Shown: positions 41,471 through 49,031 of the stretch, piece by piece | Numbering within the stretch: the first letter of the stretch is position 1 | How the letters are laid out: every line of letters starts with the position of its first letter | Assembly: GCF_004522235.1 (NCBI RefSeq) | Contig: NZ_SDLT01000043.1 | Coordinates: 1-64,000 of the forward strand | Length of the DNA: 64,000 bases | DNA from: Amycolatopsis nivea | GTDB taxonomy: Bacteria > Actinomycetota > Actinomycetes > Mycobacteriales > Pseudonocardiaceae | Direction of reading: 5' to 3' | Made by a program: the position numbers and the translations under genes | Notes under the pieces: model-generated | Seen by the model: the letters and a program-made list of their open reading frames with translations, nothing else | The model's database searches: none | What the model was told of the DNA's origin: nothing

Positions 41471-41595
41471 TCGTCGCCTGGGGGCGACATTGGTACGGGC
41501 GTGCGTGGGGCACCCCGAAGTTTGATTGTGCAGATGAGCTTCGTATCGGGGTGCGGGGGAGGGCTGGGTGCCTCGCTCGTTGGGTGCGTCGGTCC
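41471..41595. repeat. Dispersed repeat element, copy 2 (without the inserted hairpin)
   Basis: It keeps the blocks of the 30,365-30,545 copy in the same order and orientation: TCGTCGCC/GGCGAC small stem, GTGCGTGGGGCACCCCGAAG, TTGATTGTGC, GAGCTTCGTATCGGGGTGCG and CTGGGTGCCTCGCTCGTTGG. Here TTGATTGTGC is joined almost directly to GAGCTTCG, with no 57-bp hairpin. It sits upstream of the histidine kinase start. Confidence 0.85.
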
Positions 41596-41621
41596 CTGTT
41601 TGGTGGGCTTTAGACGTGCGT

Positions 41622-41664
41622 GAGGGGAACCCTCGCGGAATCAGGGTTCCGGAGGGTTCCCCTC
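41622..41664. terminator. Palindromic repeat, probable terminator of the desaturase operon
   Basis: Arms GAGGGGAACCCTC (41622-41634) and complement (41652-41664) form a perfect 13-bp stem 17 bases past the end of the 72-aa gene. The sequence belongs to the same palindrome family as 46097-46145. Confidence 0.7.
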
Positions 41665-41680
41665 GCGTATTGGGCTCGCG

Positions 41681-41899
41681 TCAGTCTGTTTTGGGGGGTT
41701 GGGTCAGGTTGGGGGCGTCTTCTTTTGCGCGTTGGGCTGCTTCGCGCATTTCGATCATGTCCGTGAACCAGTCGCCGGTTTCGCGGGCTATGTCGCGGAC
41801 TGCTCCCGTGATGATCGTGGCGATGTTGCCGATGTGGGTGGCTGCGGACTCCGTCAGCTCCTGCACGGTGTCCTTGCCACTTTCGAATGGGCCGACCAT
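41681..41899 (-). CDS. Small hypothetical protein coupled to the desaturase
   Basis: 72 residues, MVGPFESGKDTVQ then TESAATHIGNIATIITGAVR. A central amphipathic or weakly hydrophobic helix is followed by an acidic, Pro-rich tail. ATG 41899 follows the desaturase stop by eight bases, and the stop TGA is part of TGAGGA, its ribosome site, so translation is coupled. A partner or membrane-attachment role with the desaturase is inference. No family recognised. Confidence 0.7.
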   Translation of the reverse strand: MVGPFESGKDTVQELTESAATHIGNIATIITGAVRDIARETGDWFTDMIEMREAAQRAKEDAPNLTQPPKTD

Positions 41900-41907
41900 G
41901 GGCTTCC

Positions 41908-43017
41908 TCAGGCTGCTCGGAGTTGCCGTTCCGGGTCCACGGTAGCGGGCGCCGCCGGTTTTCCGGGGAGGGCCAGCCGCGCGATCTTCTTCGCTACCGA
42001 CCACAGCTGCTTGCGCAGGGGGCCGGTGTTGTAGGGCAGGCCGTAGCGTTCGCAGATTTCCCGCACCTCGTCCGCGATCTGCGGGTAGCGGCGGGCGGGC
42101 AGGTCCGGGAACAGGTGGTGTTCGATCTGGTGCGACAGGTTCCCCGACAGGATGTGGAACAGCGGGCCGCCGGTGATGTTCGCGGAGCCCAGGATCTGGC
42201 GCAGGTACCACTGGCCGCGCGATTCGTTCTCCGTTTCCTCCTCGGTGAAGCTCTCGACGTCCGCCGGGAAGTGGCCGCAGAAGATGATCGAGAACGCCCA
42301 CAGGTTGCGGACCAGGTTGGCGCTCGCGTTGCCCAGCAGCGTCAGCGGCGCCAGCGGTCCGGTGAGCAGCGGGAACAGGACGTAGTCCTTGCCGATCTGG
42401 CGCGAGGCCTTGCGGACGATCCGGCGCAGCACCGGCACGTTCTCCGCCCACGTCCGCTCGCCCTTCACGACCCGCTCGACCTCCAGGTCGTGCAGCATCA
42501 CGCCCCACTGGAACAGCAGCGCGAGCAGCGTCGCGTACACCGGGTTGCCCAGGTAGTACGGATGCCACTTCTGCGCCGGGTCCATCCGGAGGATTCCGTA
42601 GCCGACGTCGCGGTCCTTGTCGACGATGTTCGTGTACGTGTGGTGGATGTAGTTGTGCGAATGCCGCCAGTTCTCCGCCGGCGCGACGGTGTCCCATTCG
42701 AAGCGCTGCGAGCTCAGCTCCGGGATGCGCGTCCAGTCGTACTGGCCGTGCATCACGTTGTGGCCGATCTCCATGTTGTCCAGGATCTTCGCCGCCGACA
42801 GCGCCGCGACGCCGGCCAGCCACGCGGGCGGCAGGAAGCCGGCGAACAGCAGGCCGCGGCCGGTCACTTCCAGCGCGCGCTGGGTTTTGATGATCTTGCG
42901 GATGTACTCGAGGTCTTCCTCGCCGAGGTCGTCGACGATCCGCTGGCGCAGCGCGTCGAGCTCCCGGCCGAATTCCTCGACCTGTTCGGGGGTCAGGCGG
43001 TCCTGCAGACCGGTCAT
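41908..43017 (-). CDS. Membrane acyl-CoA/fatty acid desaturase (DesA3-like)
   Basis: A 369-residue membrane di-iron desaturase with three histidine boxes: H86xxxH90 (HNVMH), H119SHNYIHH126, and H296QIEHH301. Hydrophobic segments lie at about 55-80, 160-178 and 215-250. It resembles mycobacterial DesA3, a stearoyl-CoA delta-9 desaturase that works with an adjacent oxidoreductase (Rv3230c). The reductase gene here ends 17 bp upstream. ATG 43017 has GGAGGA. It introduces a double bond into membrane acyl chains. Confidence 0.92.
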   Translation of the reverse strand: MTGLQDRLTPEQVEEFGRELDALRQRIVDDLGEEDLEYIRKIIKTQRALEVTGRGLLFAGFLPPAWLAGVAALSAAKILDNMEIGHNVMHGQYDWTRIPELSSQRFEWDTVAPAENWRHSHNYIHHTYTNIVDKDRDVGYGILRMDPAQKWHPYYLGNPVYATLLALLFQWGVMLHDLEVERVVKGERTWAENVPVLRRIVRKASRQIGKDYVLFPLLTGPLAPLTLLGNASANLVRNLWAFSIIFCGHFPADVESFTEEETENESRGQWYLRQILGSANITGGPLFHILSGNLSHQIEHHLFPDLPARRYPQIADEVREICERYGLPYNTGPLRKQLWSVAKKIARLALPGKPAAPATVDPERQLRAA

Positions 43018-43034
43018 GATGCTTCCTCCGGTGG

Positions 43035-44123
43035 TCAGGCGTCGATTTCGACGTCCCCGACGGGGACGCTGACGCAGAGCTGGATTTCTTCGTTCTCCTC
43101 GCCGGAGACCTCGCCGGTGCGGGCGTTGCGGACGCGGCCGGCGGTTTTGAGCTGTGTGCAGGAGAAGCAGATGCCCATCCGGCACCCGTGTTCCGGCGTC
43201 AGGCCCGCGTCCTCGGCCTGTTCGAGCAGCGGCTTGCCGGAGTTGTCGCACTCCCGGCCGCTGCGGGCGAAGCGCACTCGGCCTTCGGCGGCCTCCGCGG
43301 AGAAGGTCAGCGGCGCTGCCGTGAACTCTTCGGTGTGCAGTTGTGCACTCAACCCTTCGTTTTCGAAGAGTTCGCGCGCGGCGGCCATCAGCGGAGCCGG
43401 GCCGCAGAGGAACGTCTCGGCCTCGCGGAACCACGGTGCGGCCTTCTCCAGGTGCTTGACGGAGAACAGGCCGTGCAGGTCGCCGCCGCTGCGGGCGTGG
43501 GTGTGCGCGTGGACCACGCGGAACGCCGGGTGCCGGGCGGCGAGTTCGGCCAGTTCCGCCCGGTAGAGCGCGTCCGCGGGGGTGTTCGAGTAGTGCAGGA
43601 ACACGATCTCGCCGGGATGTCCCTCGGCGACGAGCGTCCGGGCCATCGCGAGCACCGGCGTGATCCCGCTGCCGCCGCTCATCAGCACGATCCGGTCCGG
43701 CCGCGGCGACGGCAGGGTGAACTCGCCGTCCGCCGGCGAAAGGCCGACCACCGCGCCGACGGCGGTGTCCTGCAGATGCCGCGACACCAGGCCCTTCGGG
43801 TCGGCTTTCACGGTGAACTCCAGGTCGCCCGTGCCCTGCGCGCCGCACGGCGAGTAGCAGCGGGTCCGGCGCACGCCGTCGATCTCCACCTGCATCCGCA
43901 CGTACTGGCCGGCGAGGAAGCCCTGCCACGCCCGGCTCGGGCGCACCGTGAAGGTGACGGTGTCCGGCGTCTGATGCCGCACGGCGGTGACGCGGCCGCG
44001 GATCTCGCGCCGCACCAGCATCGGGTCGACCAGTTCGAGGTACCGGTCCGCGCCGTGCGGGGTGAGCAGCGCCTCGGCGAGCGAGACGAGTCCGCGCACG
44101 CGGCGCGGGAGCAGTGCGGTCAT
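43035..44123 (-). CDS. Ferredoxin reductase-type electron donor of the desaturase
   Basis: A 362-residue fusion: FAD domain (RCYSPCGAQ), NAD(P)H domain (VLMSGGSGITPVLAMA, ETFLCGPAPLM) and a C-terminal plant-type 2Fe-2S ferredoxin with Cys314, Cys319, Cys322 and Cys350 (CRMGICFSC). It passes electrons from NADPH to the desaturase, like Rv3230c or P. aeruginosa DesC. ATG 44123 follows GGAGGGGTG. It is the first gene of the operon under the TetR dyad. Confidence 0.93.
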   Translation of the reverse strand: MTALLPRRVRGLVSLAEALLTPHGADRYLELVDPMLVRREIRGRVTAVRHQTPDTVTFTVRPSRAWQGFLAGQYVRMQVEIDGVRRTRCYSPCGAQGTGDLEFTVKADPKGLVSRHLQDTAVGAVVGLSPADGEFTLPSPRPDRIVLMSGGSGITPVLAMARTLVAEGHPGEIVFLHYSNTPADALYRAELAELAARHPAFRVVHAHTHARSGGDLHGLFSVKHLEKAAPWFREAETFLCGPAPLMAAARELFENEGLSAQLHTEEFTAAPLTFSAEAAEGRVRFARSGRECDNSGKPLLEQAEDAGLTPEHGCRMGICFSCTQLKTAGRVRNARTGEVSGEENEEIQLCVSVPVGDVEIDA

Positions 44124-44140
44124 CACCCCTCCAGAAGTTG

Positions 44141-44167
44141 AGTGCACAGTCGTACACTGACTAGTGT
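44141..44167. promoter_or_regulatory. Overlapping dyads, probable DesT-like TetR operator
   Basis: AGTGCACAGTCGTACACT (44141-44158) is an imperfect dyad, and ACACT-GACT-AGTGT (44154-44167) is a second perfect 5-bp-arm dyad overlapping it. Both lie 18-44 bp upstream of the reductase start in the divergent promoter shared with the TetR gene. Confidence 0.65.
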
Positions 44168-44215
44168 GGGGGCAAGGCCCCGGGGCCTGTCAACGCGGAA
44201 GCGAGGTGATGTGAC

Positions 44216-44893
44216 GTGGGCCATGCGGCGATCGCCAGTACGCTGCTCGACGTGTCCGCAGCCGAGGAGCCGGCCGGCCCGGTGAGCCGGCAGGAGCGCA
44301 AACAGCGCACCCGTCAGGCGCTGCTCGACGCGGCGCTCGACCTGCTCGCCGACCGGAGTTTCGCCAGCCTTTCGCTGCGCGAGGTCGCGAAGGGCGCGGG
44401 CATCGTGCCGACGGCGTTCTACCGGCATTTCTCGTCGATGGAGGAGTTGGGCGTCGCGCTGGTCGAGGAGACCACGCGCACGCTGCGCGGCCTGCTCCGC
44501 GGCGCGCGCACCGAGCAGAGCGGCTACGGCGGGATGATCCGGGCTTCGGTGCACACGCTGCACCGGCACGTCCGCGAGCACGAGGACCACTTCCGGTTCG
44601 TCACGCGCGAGCGTTACGCCGGCGCCGGCGCGGTGTCCCGGGCGATCGCGGTCGAGATGCGGATGTTCTCCAGCGACCTCGCCCTGGACCTGGCGCGCTT
44701 CGATCCGCTGCGCACCTGGCCCACCGAGGACCTGCACCTGCTCGCCGACCTCATCGTCACCGCGATGCTCGGCACGGTCGCCGAGCTGCTGGAAATCCGT
44801 CCCGGCGACACCGCCGCGGACGAGCGCACGTTGGCCGCGGCGGAAAAACGGCTCCGGATGATCCTGCTCGGGGTGCCGCACTGGCAGCCTTAG
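44216..44893 (+). CDS. TetR family regulator, DesT/FadR-like
   Basis: A 225-residue protein with a TetR helix-turn-helix at about residues 55-85 (FASLSLREVAKGAGIVPTAF, then YRHFSSMEELG). The motif and C-terminus resemble DesT/FabR-type regulators of unsaturated fatty acid genes. Divergence from the desaturase-reductase operon is the same arrangement as desT-desCB in Pseudomonas. It probably senses acyl-CoA composition. GTG 44216 is preceded by GAGGTGA. It is followed after four bases by a VOC gene. Confidence 0.88.
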   Translation: MGHAAIASTLLDVSAAEEPAGPVSRQERKQRTRQALLDAALDLLADRSFASLSLREVAKGAGIVPTAFYRHFSSMEELGVALVEETTRTLRGLLRGARTEQSGYGGMIRASVHTLHRHVREHEDHFRFVTRERYAGAGAVSRAIAVEMRMFSSDLALDLARFDPLRTWPTEDLHLLADLIVTAMLGTVAELLEIRPGDTAADERTLAAAEKRLRMILLGVPHWQP

Positions 44894-44897
44894 CGGC

Positions 44898-45299
44898 ATG
44901 GCCTTCCTGCACCTGACCGCGATCATCGTCGACGACTACGACGAGGCGATCGCCTTCTTCGCCCGCGCGCTCGGCTTCGACCTGGTCGAGGACTCGCCGT
45001 CGCTCACCAACGACGGCCGCCCCAAGCGGTGGGTGGTCGTCCGCCCGCCCGGCGGCGAAACCGGCATCCTGCTCGCTCAGGCCGACGGCGACCGGCAGTC
45101 CCGCGCGGTCGGCGACCAGCACGCCGGTCGCGTCGGGTTTTTCCTGCGGGTAGACGACTTCGCGGCCAGTTATGCGCGGATGCGGGACGCCGGGGTCGAG
45201 TTTCTCGGCGAACCGCGGACCGAGCCGTACGGCCAGGTCGTCGTGTTCCGCGACGTCGCGGGCAACCGCTGGGACCTGCTCGGACCGGCCGCTTCCTGA
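44898..45299 (+). CDS. VOC family protein
   Basis: 133 residues: FLHLTAIIVDDYDEAIAFFA, VVVRPPGGETGILLAQADG and the second module RVGFFLRVDDFAASYARMRDAG with EFLGEPRTEPYGQVVVFRDVAGN. Metal-ligand-type His and Glu are present, as in glyoxalase-like proteins. It starts four bases after the TetR stop, so it is co-transcribed with the regulator. No link to lipids is apparent. Confidence 0.87.
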   Translation: MAFLHLTAIIVDDYDEAIAFFARALGFDLVEDSPSLTNDGRPKRWVVVRPPGGETGILLAQADGDRQSRAVGDQHAGRVGFFLRVDDFAASYARMRDAGVEFLGEPRTEPYGQVVVFRDVAGNRWDLLGPAAS

Positions 45300-45344
45300 G
45301 CCTGTTCTACGATCCCGGGGTCCAGCAGATCGTGGAGGAACGCT

Positions 45345-46073
45345 ATGCCGAGCGGGTCGGAAGTCCGAGCCGAATTCACCGACCCAGTGCTCAACCTGGC
45401 GTTCGACGAGGCACTGCTGCGCGAGGGGCCGACCGCGCCGGTGGTGTGGCTGTGGCGGAACCCGGTGTGCGTCGTCGTCGGCCGCGGGCAGCGAATCGCC
45501 CGCGAAGTCCGCGTGGACGAATGCGCCCGGGACGGCGTTCCCGTGCTGCGGCGGGCAAGCGGCGGCGGCACGGTGTTCCACGACCCGGGCAACCTCAACG
45601 TGACGCTCGTGTTGCCCGGCCCCGCGCCGCGTCCGCTGGAAATGCTCGGCCTGGTGATGTCCGCCGCGGTGGAGAAACTCGGTCTGCCGGCCAGGATCGG
45701 CGACCGCGGGATCTTCGTCGGCGACGCGAAACTGTGCGGGTTCGCGGTGTTCCGGACCAAAGACGTGCTGCTGGCGCATTCGACGCTGCTGGTCGACACC
45801 GACGCCGCCCGCGTCGGCGCTTACCTCACCGGTCCGCCGCCGGACCCGAAGCCGCTGGATTCGCACCGGAGCAAGGTCGCGTCCCTGCTTGACCACGGCG
45901 TGCGGCTGCCGCTGGCGGAAGTGGAAGACACCGTCCGCGCGGCCGCGGCGGGACTGCTCGGCCCGCTCCCGCCGCGCGAACCGACGGCGGGGGAGTTGGA
46001 GCGGCAGCGGGCATTGCTGTGGAGCCGCTACGAATACCCGGACTGGCACGCCGAGGGACGCCAGCGTTCGTAA
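45345..46073 (+). CDS. Lipoate-protein ligase A family protein
   Basis: A 242-residue BPL/LplA/LipB-fold protein. The N-terminal NLAFDEALL, the lipoyl-AMP pocket RRASGGGTVFHDPGNLNVT (residues 69-87) and the conserved Lys129 in GDAKLCGFAVFRTKDVLLAHST are all present. There is no C-terminal accessory domain of E. coli LplA, so it is either a ligase of the short type or an amidotransferase-like relative. It would attach lipoate to 2-oxoacid dehydrogenase or GcvH domains. Confidence 0.87.
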   Translation: MPSGSEVRAEFTDPVLNLAFDEALLREGPTAPVVWLWRNPVCVVVGRGQRIAREVRVDECARDGVPVLRRASGGGTVFHDPGNLNVTLVLPGPAPRPLEMLGLVMSAAVEKLGLPARIGDRGIFVGDAKLCGFAVFRTKDVLLAHSTLLVDTDAARVGAYLTGPPPDPKPLDSHRSKVASLLDHGVRLPLAEVEDTVRAAAAGLLGPLPPREPTAGELERQRALLWSRYEYPDWHAEGRQRS

Positions 46074-46096
46074 TCGCTTTGCCCTGGGCGAAAGTG

Positions 46097-46145
46097 CGTG
46101 AGGGGAACCCTCAGGGAATCTGATTCCCTGAGGGTTCCCCTCACG
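46097..46145. terminator. 49-bp perfect palindrome (dispersed repeat and terminator)
   Basis: 24-bp arms CGTGAGGGGAACCCTCAGGGAATC and complement separated by a single T. It lies between convergent genes ending at 46073 and 46152 and probably terminates both. The core is shared with 41622-41664, 57322-57368 and the 9.7-10-kb cluster. Confidence 0.8.
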
Positions 46146-46151
46146 GACGGA

Positions 46152-46892
46152 TCAGGTGGCGGAGGAGGAGAACAGCACCTGCGGCACCGCGCTGGCCGCA
46201 CGGCGGCGCGGCTTGGCCGTTGCCGGAGCGGCGGTCTTCGCCGGGGCGGTCTTCGCGGGTGCGGAGACCTTGGCAGTGGCGGTCTTCGCGGGTGCCGGTG
46301 CCTTGGCGGACGCAGTCTTTGCAGCTGCGGGTGCCTTAGCGGACGCAGTCTTCGCAGCTGCGGGTGCCTTGGCAGTCGAAGTCTTGGCAGGTGCCTTGGC
46401 CGTCGCGGTCTTCGCCGTCGTCGCGGCGGGAGCCTTGACCGCGGCGGTCTTCGCCGACTTGGGCGCGGACTTGGTCGCCGCGGCGCTCGTCGACTTCGCG
46501 GTGGTCTTCGTCGGCTTGGTCGCGGCGGTCTTGCGCGCAGTTCCGGTCGCGCCACCCGTTCGGGCAGTCTTCGCCGCGGTCTTCGCGGTAGCGGCGGCAG
46601 CGGTCTTCTTGCCAGCAACGGCTTTCCCGCCCTTGCCCGCCGCGGCGGCCTTCTCCGCTGCCGGCTTCGCCTCGGCCTTCTTCGCCCCGGCGACGAGCCG
46701 CGGACGCAGCTTCCGCCCGCCCGTCCGGCGGCCTGCCTTGGCGTACCGCTCCAGCAACCGCCGGAGCGCGGCCGCGTTGCGGGCGCCGAGGTCGATGTCG
46801 TACTCGATGCCGTCCAGCGCGAACGCGACGGTCTCGGCCGCGCGTCCTCCGGTCAGGTCGTCCTGAGTGCGGACAGCAGTGTTCCTCGCCAT
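46152..46892 (-). CDS. Lsr2 N-terminal domain fused to a histone H1-like Lys/Ala/Pro/Thr tail
   Basis: A 246-residue protein. Residues 1-60 are a recognisable Lsr2 dimerisation domain: DDLTGGRAAETVAFALDGIE, YDIDLGARNAAALRRLLERY and AKAGRRTGGRK. The usual Lsr2 C-terminal DNA-binding domain with its RGR AT-hook-like loop is absent. Instead residues 65-230 are a highly basic tail of AKTA, KAPA and TAK repeats, like histone H1 or the HupB tail. It ends in a short uncharged cap. ATG 46892 has GGGAGG. It is probably a nucleoid-associated DNA-bridging or compacting protein. Confidence 0.85.
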   Translation of the reverse strand: MARNTAVRTQDDLTGGRAAETVAFALDGIEYDIDLGARNAAALRRLLERYAKAGRRTGGRKLRPRLVAGAKKAEAKPAAEKAAAAGKGGKAVAGKKTAAAATAKTAAKTARTGGATGTARKTAATKPTKTTAKSTSAAATKSAPKSAKTAAVKAPAATTAKTATAKAPAKTSTAKAPAAAKTASAKAPAAAKTASAKAPAPAKTATAKVSAPAKTAPAKTAAPATAKPRRRAASAVPQVLFSSSAT

Positions 46893-47037
46893 GGGAGCCT
46901 CCCGTGCTCGATCGTGGTCGTGCGTGCAACCGGCACGGCGACGACCCGGATTTCGCGGTGCCGCCGGTTTCTTGCAGCTCTCGTACGAGAATACCGGCAG
47001 GCTTGCGCGAACCTGCGCGGTGGTGTGCGCTGGGGCA

Positions 47038-48432
47038 ATGGCAGCAGAGACTTTCGACGTGGTGGTCATCGGGGCGGGTCCGGTCGGGGAAGTGGCCGCC
47101 GAACGGGCCGCCAAGGGCGGGCTGAAGGTGGCCCTGGTCGAACACGAACGGTTCGGCGGGGAGTGTTCGTACTGGGCGTGCATCCCGAGCAAGGCGTTGC
47201 TGCGCCCGGGAAACCTGCTCGCCGCGGCCAAGCGGATGCCCGGGGTGCCGATCGGCGACGCGCTCGACGCGGGCAAGGTGCTCGCCCGCCGCGACTGGTT
47301 CACCGGCAAGGGCGACGACTCCGGCCAGGTCGAATGGGCGCGCGGCGCGGGTATCGAACCGGTGCGCGGGTACGGCCGGATCAGCGGCGAACGCGAGGTC
47401 ACGCTTGACGACGGCCGTGTTTTCGCCGCCCGGCACGCGGTGATCGTGTGCACCGGCAGCGTCCCGCGCACGCCGCGGATTCCGGGTCTGGACACCATCA
47501 AGCCGTGGGGTTCGCGGGAAGCGACGTCGGCGACCGAGGTGCCCGGACGGCTCGGCGTGCTCGGCGGCGGCGTGGTCGGCGTCGAGATGGCGCAGGCGTG
47601 GGCCCGGCTCGGCGCGCAGGTCGACCTCGTGATCACCGGCGAGCGCCCGCTGCCCCGGCTGCCGGAGTTCGCCGGAGACCTGGTCCTGGACGGATTGCGC
47701 GAGGCGGGCGTCCGCGTGCACGCGAATTCGGGCCTGAGCGAAGTGTCCAGTGTGGACGGTGGAACCCGGCTGAAGCTCTCCGACGGCGGGGAGATCGTCG
47801 TGGACGAACTCCTGGTCGCCACCGGCCGCGCGCCCGCGACCAGCACAATCGGGCTGGACGTCCTCGGTCTGCCCACCGACGGCCCGCTCCAGGTGGACGA
47901 AAGCGGCCGAGCGTCCGCTGTGGAGGGTGGCTGGCTGTACGGCGCGGGCGACGTCACCGGCCGCGCTTTGCTGACCCACCAGGGAAAATACGCCGCTCGC
48001 GTCGTCGGGGACTCGGTCGCCGCCCGCGCCCGCGGCGAGGAGATCTCGACCGAACCGTGGAGCCGCTACAGCGCGACCGCCGATCATCACGCGGTGCCGC
48101 AAGTGGTGTTCACCGACCCGGAAGTGACGTCAGTCGGCCTGACCGAGGCGCGCGACGGATCTGCCGACCGAGTGGTGGACATCGACATCGCGGTCGCCGG
48201 TTCGTCCTTGCACGCCGACGGGTACCAGGGCAAAGCGCGCATGGTCGTCGACACCGAACGCGGTGTCGTGCTGGGTGTCACGTTCGTCGGGCAGGACGTG
48301 GCGGAACTGCTGCATTCGGCGACCATCGCGGTCGTCGGCGAAGTGCCGCTGGACCGGTTGTGGCACGCGGTCCCCGCGTTCCCGACGATCAGCGAGGTGT
48401 GGCTGCGGCTGCTGGAGGCTTACGGGCTCTGA
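47038..48432 (+). CDS. Pyridine nucleotide-disulfide oxidoreductase family flavoprotein (FPTISE type)
   Basis: A 464-residue protein with FAD motif VVVIGAGPVGEVAAERAAKGG, redox-like Cys43/Cys48 in GGECSYWACIPSKALLR, NAD(P)H motif LGVLGGGVVGVEMAQAWARLG and YGAGDVTGRALLTHQGKYAA. The C-terminal motif, HPTxSE in dihydrolipoamide dehydrogenase and relatives, reads FPTISE, so the catalytic His is Phe. It is therefore probably a quinone or other non-thiol reductase rather than a true disulfide reductase. It is divergent from the Lsr2-like gene and followed 29 bp later by a TetR gene. Confidence 0.87.
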   Translation: MAAETFDVVVIGAGPVGEVAAERAAKGGLKVALVEHERFGGECSYWACIPSKALLRPGNLLAAAKRMPGVPIGDALDAGKVLARRDWFTGKGDDSGQVEWARGAGIEPVRGYGRISGEREVTLDDGRVFAARHAVIVCTGSVPRTPRIPGLDTIKPWGSREATSATEVPGRLGVLGGGVVGVEMAQAWARLGAQVDLVITGERPLPRLPEFAGDLVLDGLREAGVRVHANSGLSEVSSVDGGTRLKLSDGGEIVVDELLVATGRAPATSTIGLDVLGLPTDGPLQVDESGRASAVEGGWLYGAGDVTGRALLTHQGKYAARVVGDSVAARARGEEISTEPWSRYSATADHHAVPQVVFTDPEVTSVGLTEARDGSADRVVDIDIAVAGSSLHADGYQGKARMVVDTERGVVLGVTFVGQDVAELLHSATIAVVGEVPLDRLWHAVPAFPTISEVWLRLLEAYGL

Positions 48433-48461
48433 ATGTCGGTGCGGTCCGGTAGCGTCGGGGC

Positions 48462-49031
48462 ATGACCAGTGCCCCCGTTCCCGGCCGGCGTGAACGCAAA
48501 AAGGCGGCGACCCGCCAGGCGCTGGCCGACGCTGCCCTGCGGATGTTCCTGGAGCGGGGCTACGACCAGGTGACCGTGCGCGAGATCGCCGATGCCGCCG
48601 ACGTGTCCACCACCACGCTGATGAAGCACTTCCCGACGAAGGAAGCGCTCGTGTTCGACCGGGAGCCCGAGGTGGACGAGGCGCTGGTCTCGGCTGTCCG
48701 CGACCGGCCGGAGGGCACGTCGGTGCTGGAGGCGCTCCGCGCGCACATCCACGTGCGGGCGACCTCCGGCATCCGCGCGGAAGCCGAACCACTGCTGCGG
48801 CTGGTGCGGGAGACGCCCGCGCTTTCCGAGTACTGGCACAAGATGTGGATGGGGCACGAGCACACGCTGAGCCGCGTGATCGCCGCGGAAACCGATGCGC
48901 CGGAGGACGACCCGCGGTGCGCGGTGCTGGCTCATTTCGCACTGGAGACGGCCTCGCTGGCCGACCGTTCGGACGACCCGCCGCGGGTCGTCGACGTGGC
49001 GTTCGACCTGCTGGAGAACGGGTGGCAGTGA
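48462..49031 (+). CDS. TetR family transcriptional regulator
   Basis: A 189-residue protein with the helix-turn-helix YDQVTVREIADAADVSTTTL then MKHFPTKEALVFD at about residues 35-65. The helical C-terminal domain ends NGWQ, with the stop TGA inside the first unit of a 38-bp tandem array. It is probably co-transcribed with the flavoprotein 29 bp upstream and may regulate it. Confidence 0.92.
   Translation: MTSAPVPGRRERKKAATRQALADAALRMFLERGYDQVTVREIADAADVSTTTLMKHFPTKEALVFDREPEVDEALVSAVRDRPEGTSVLEALRAHIHVRATSGIRAEAEPLLRLVRETPALSEYWHKMWMGHEHTLSRVIAAETDAPEDDPRCAVLAHFALETASLADRSDDPPRVVDVAFDLLENGWQ

Noticed and set aside
46156..46866. A 236-codon plus-strand open frame opposite the Lsr2-like gene
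   Set aside because: Ala/Val low complexity mirrored from the Lys/Ala tail; no ribosome site or homology pattern, while the minus strand has a clear Lsr2 domain.
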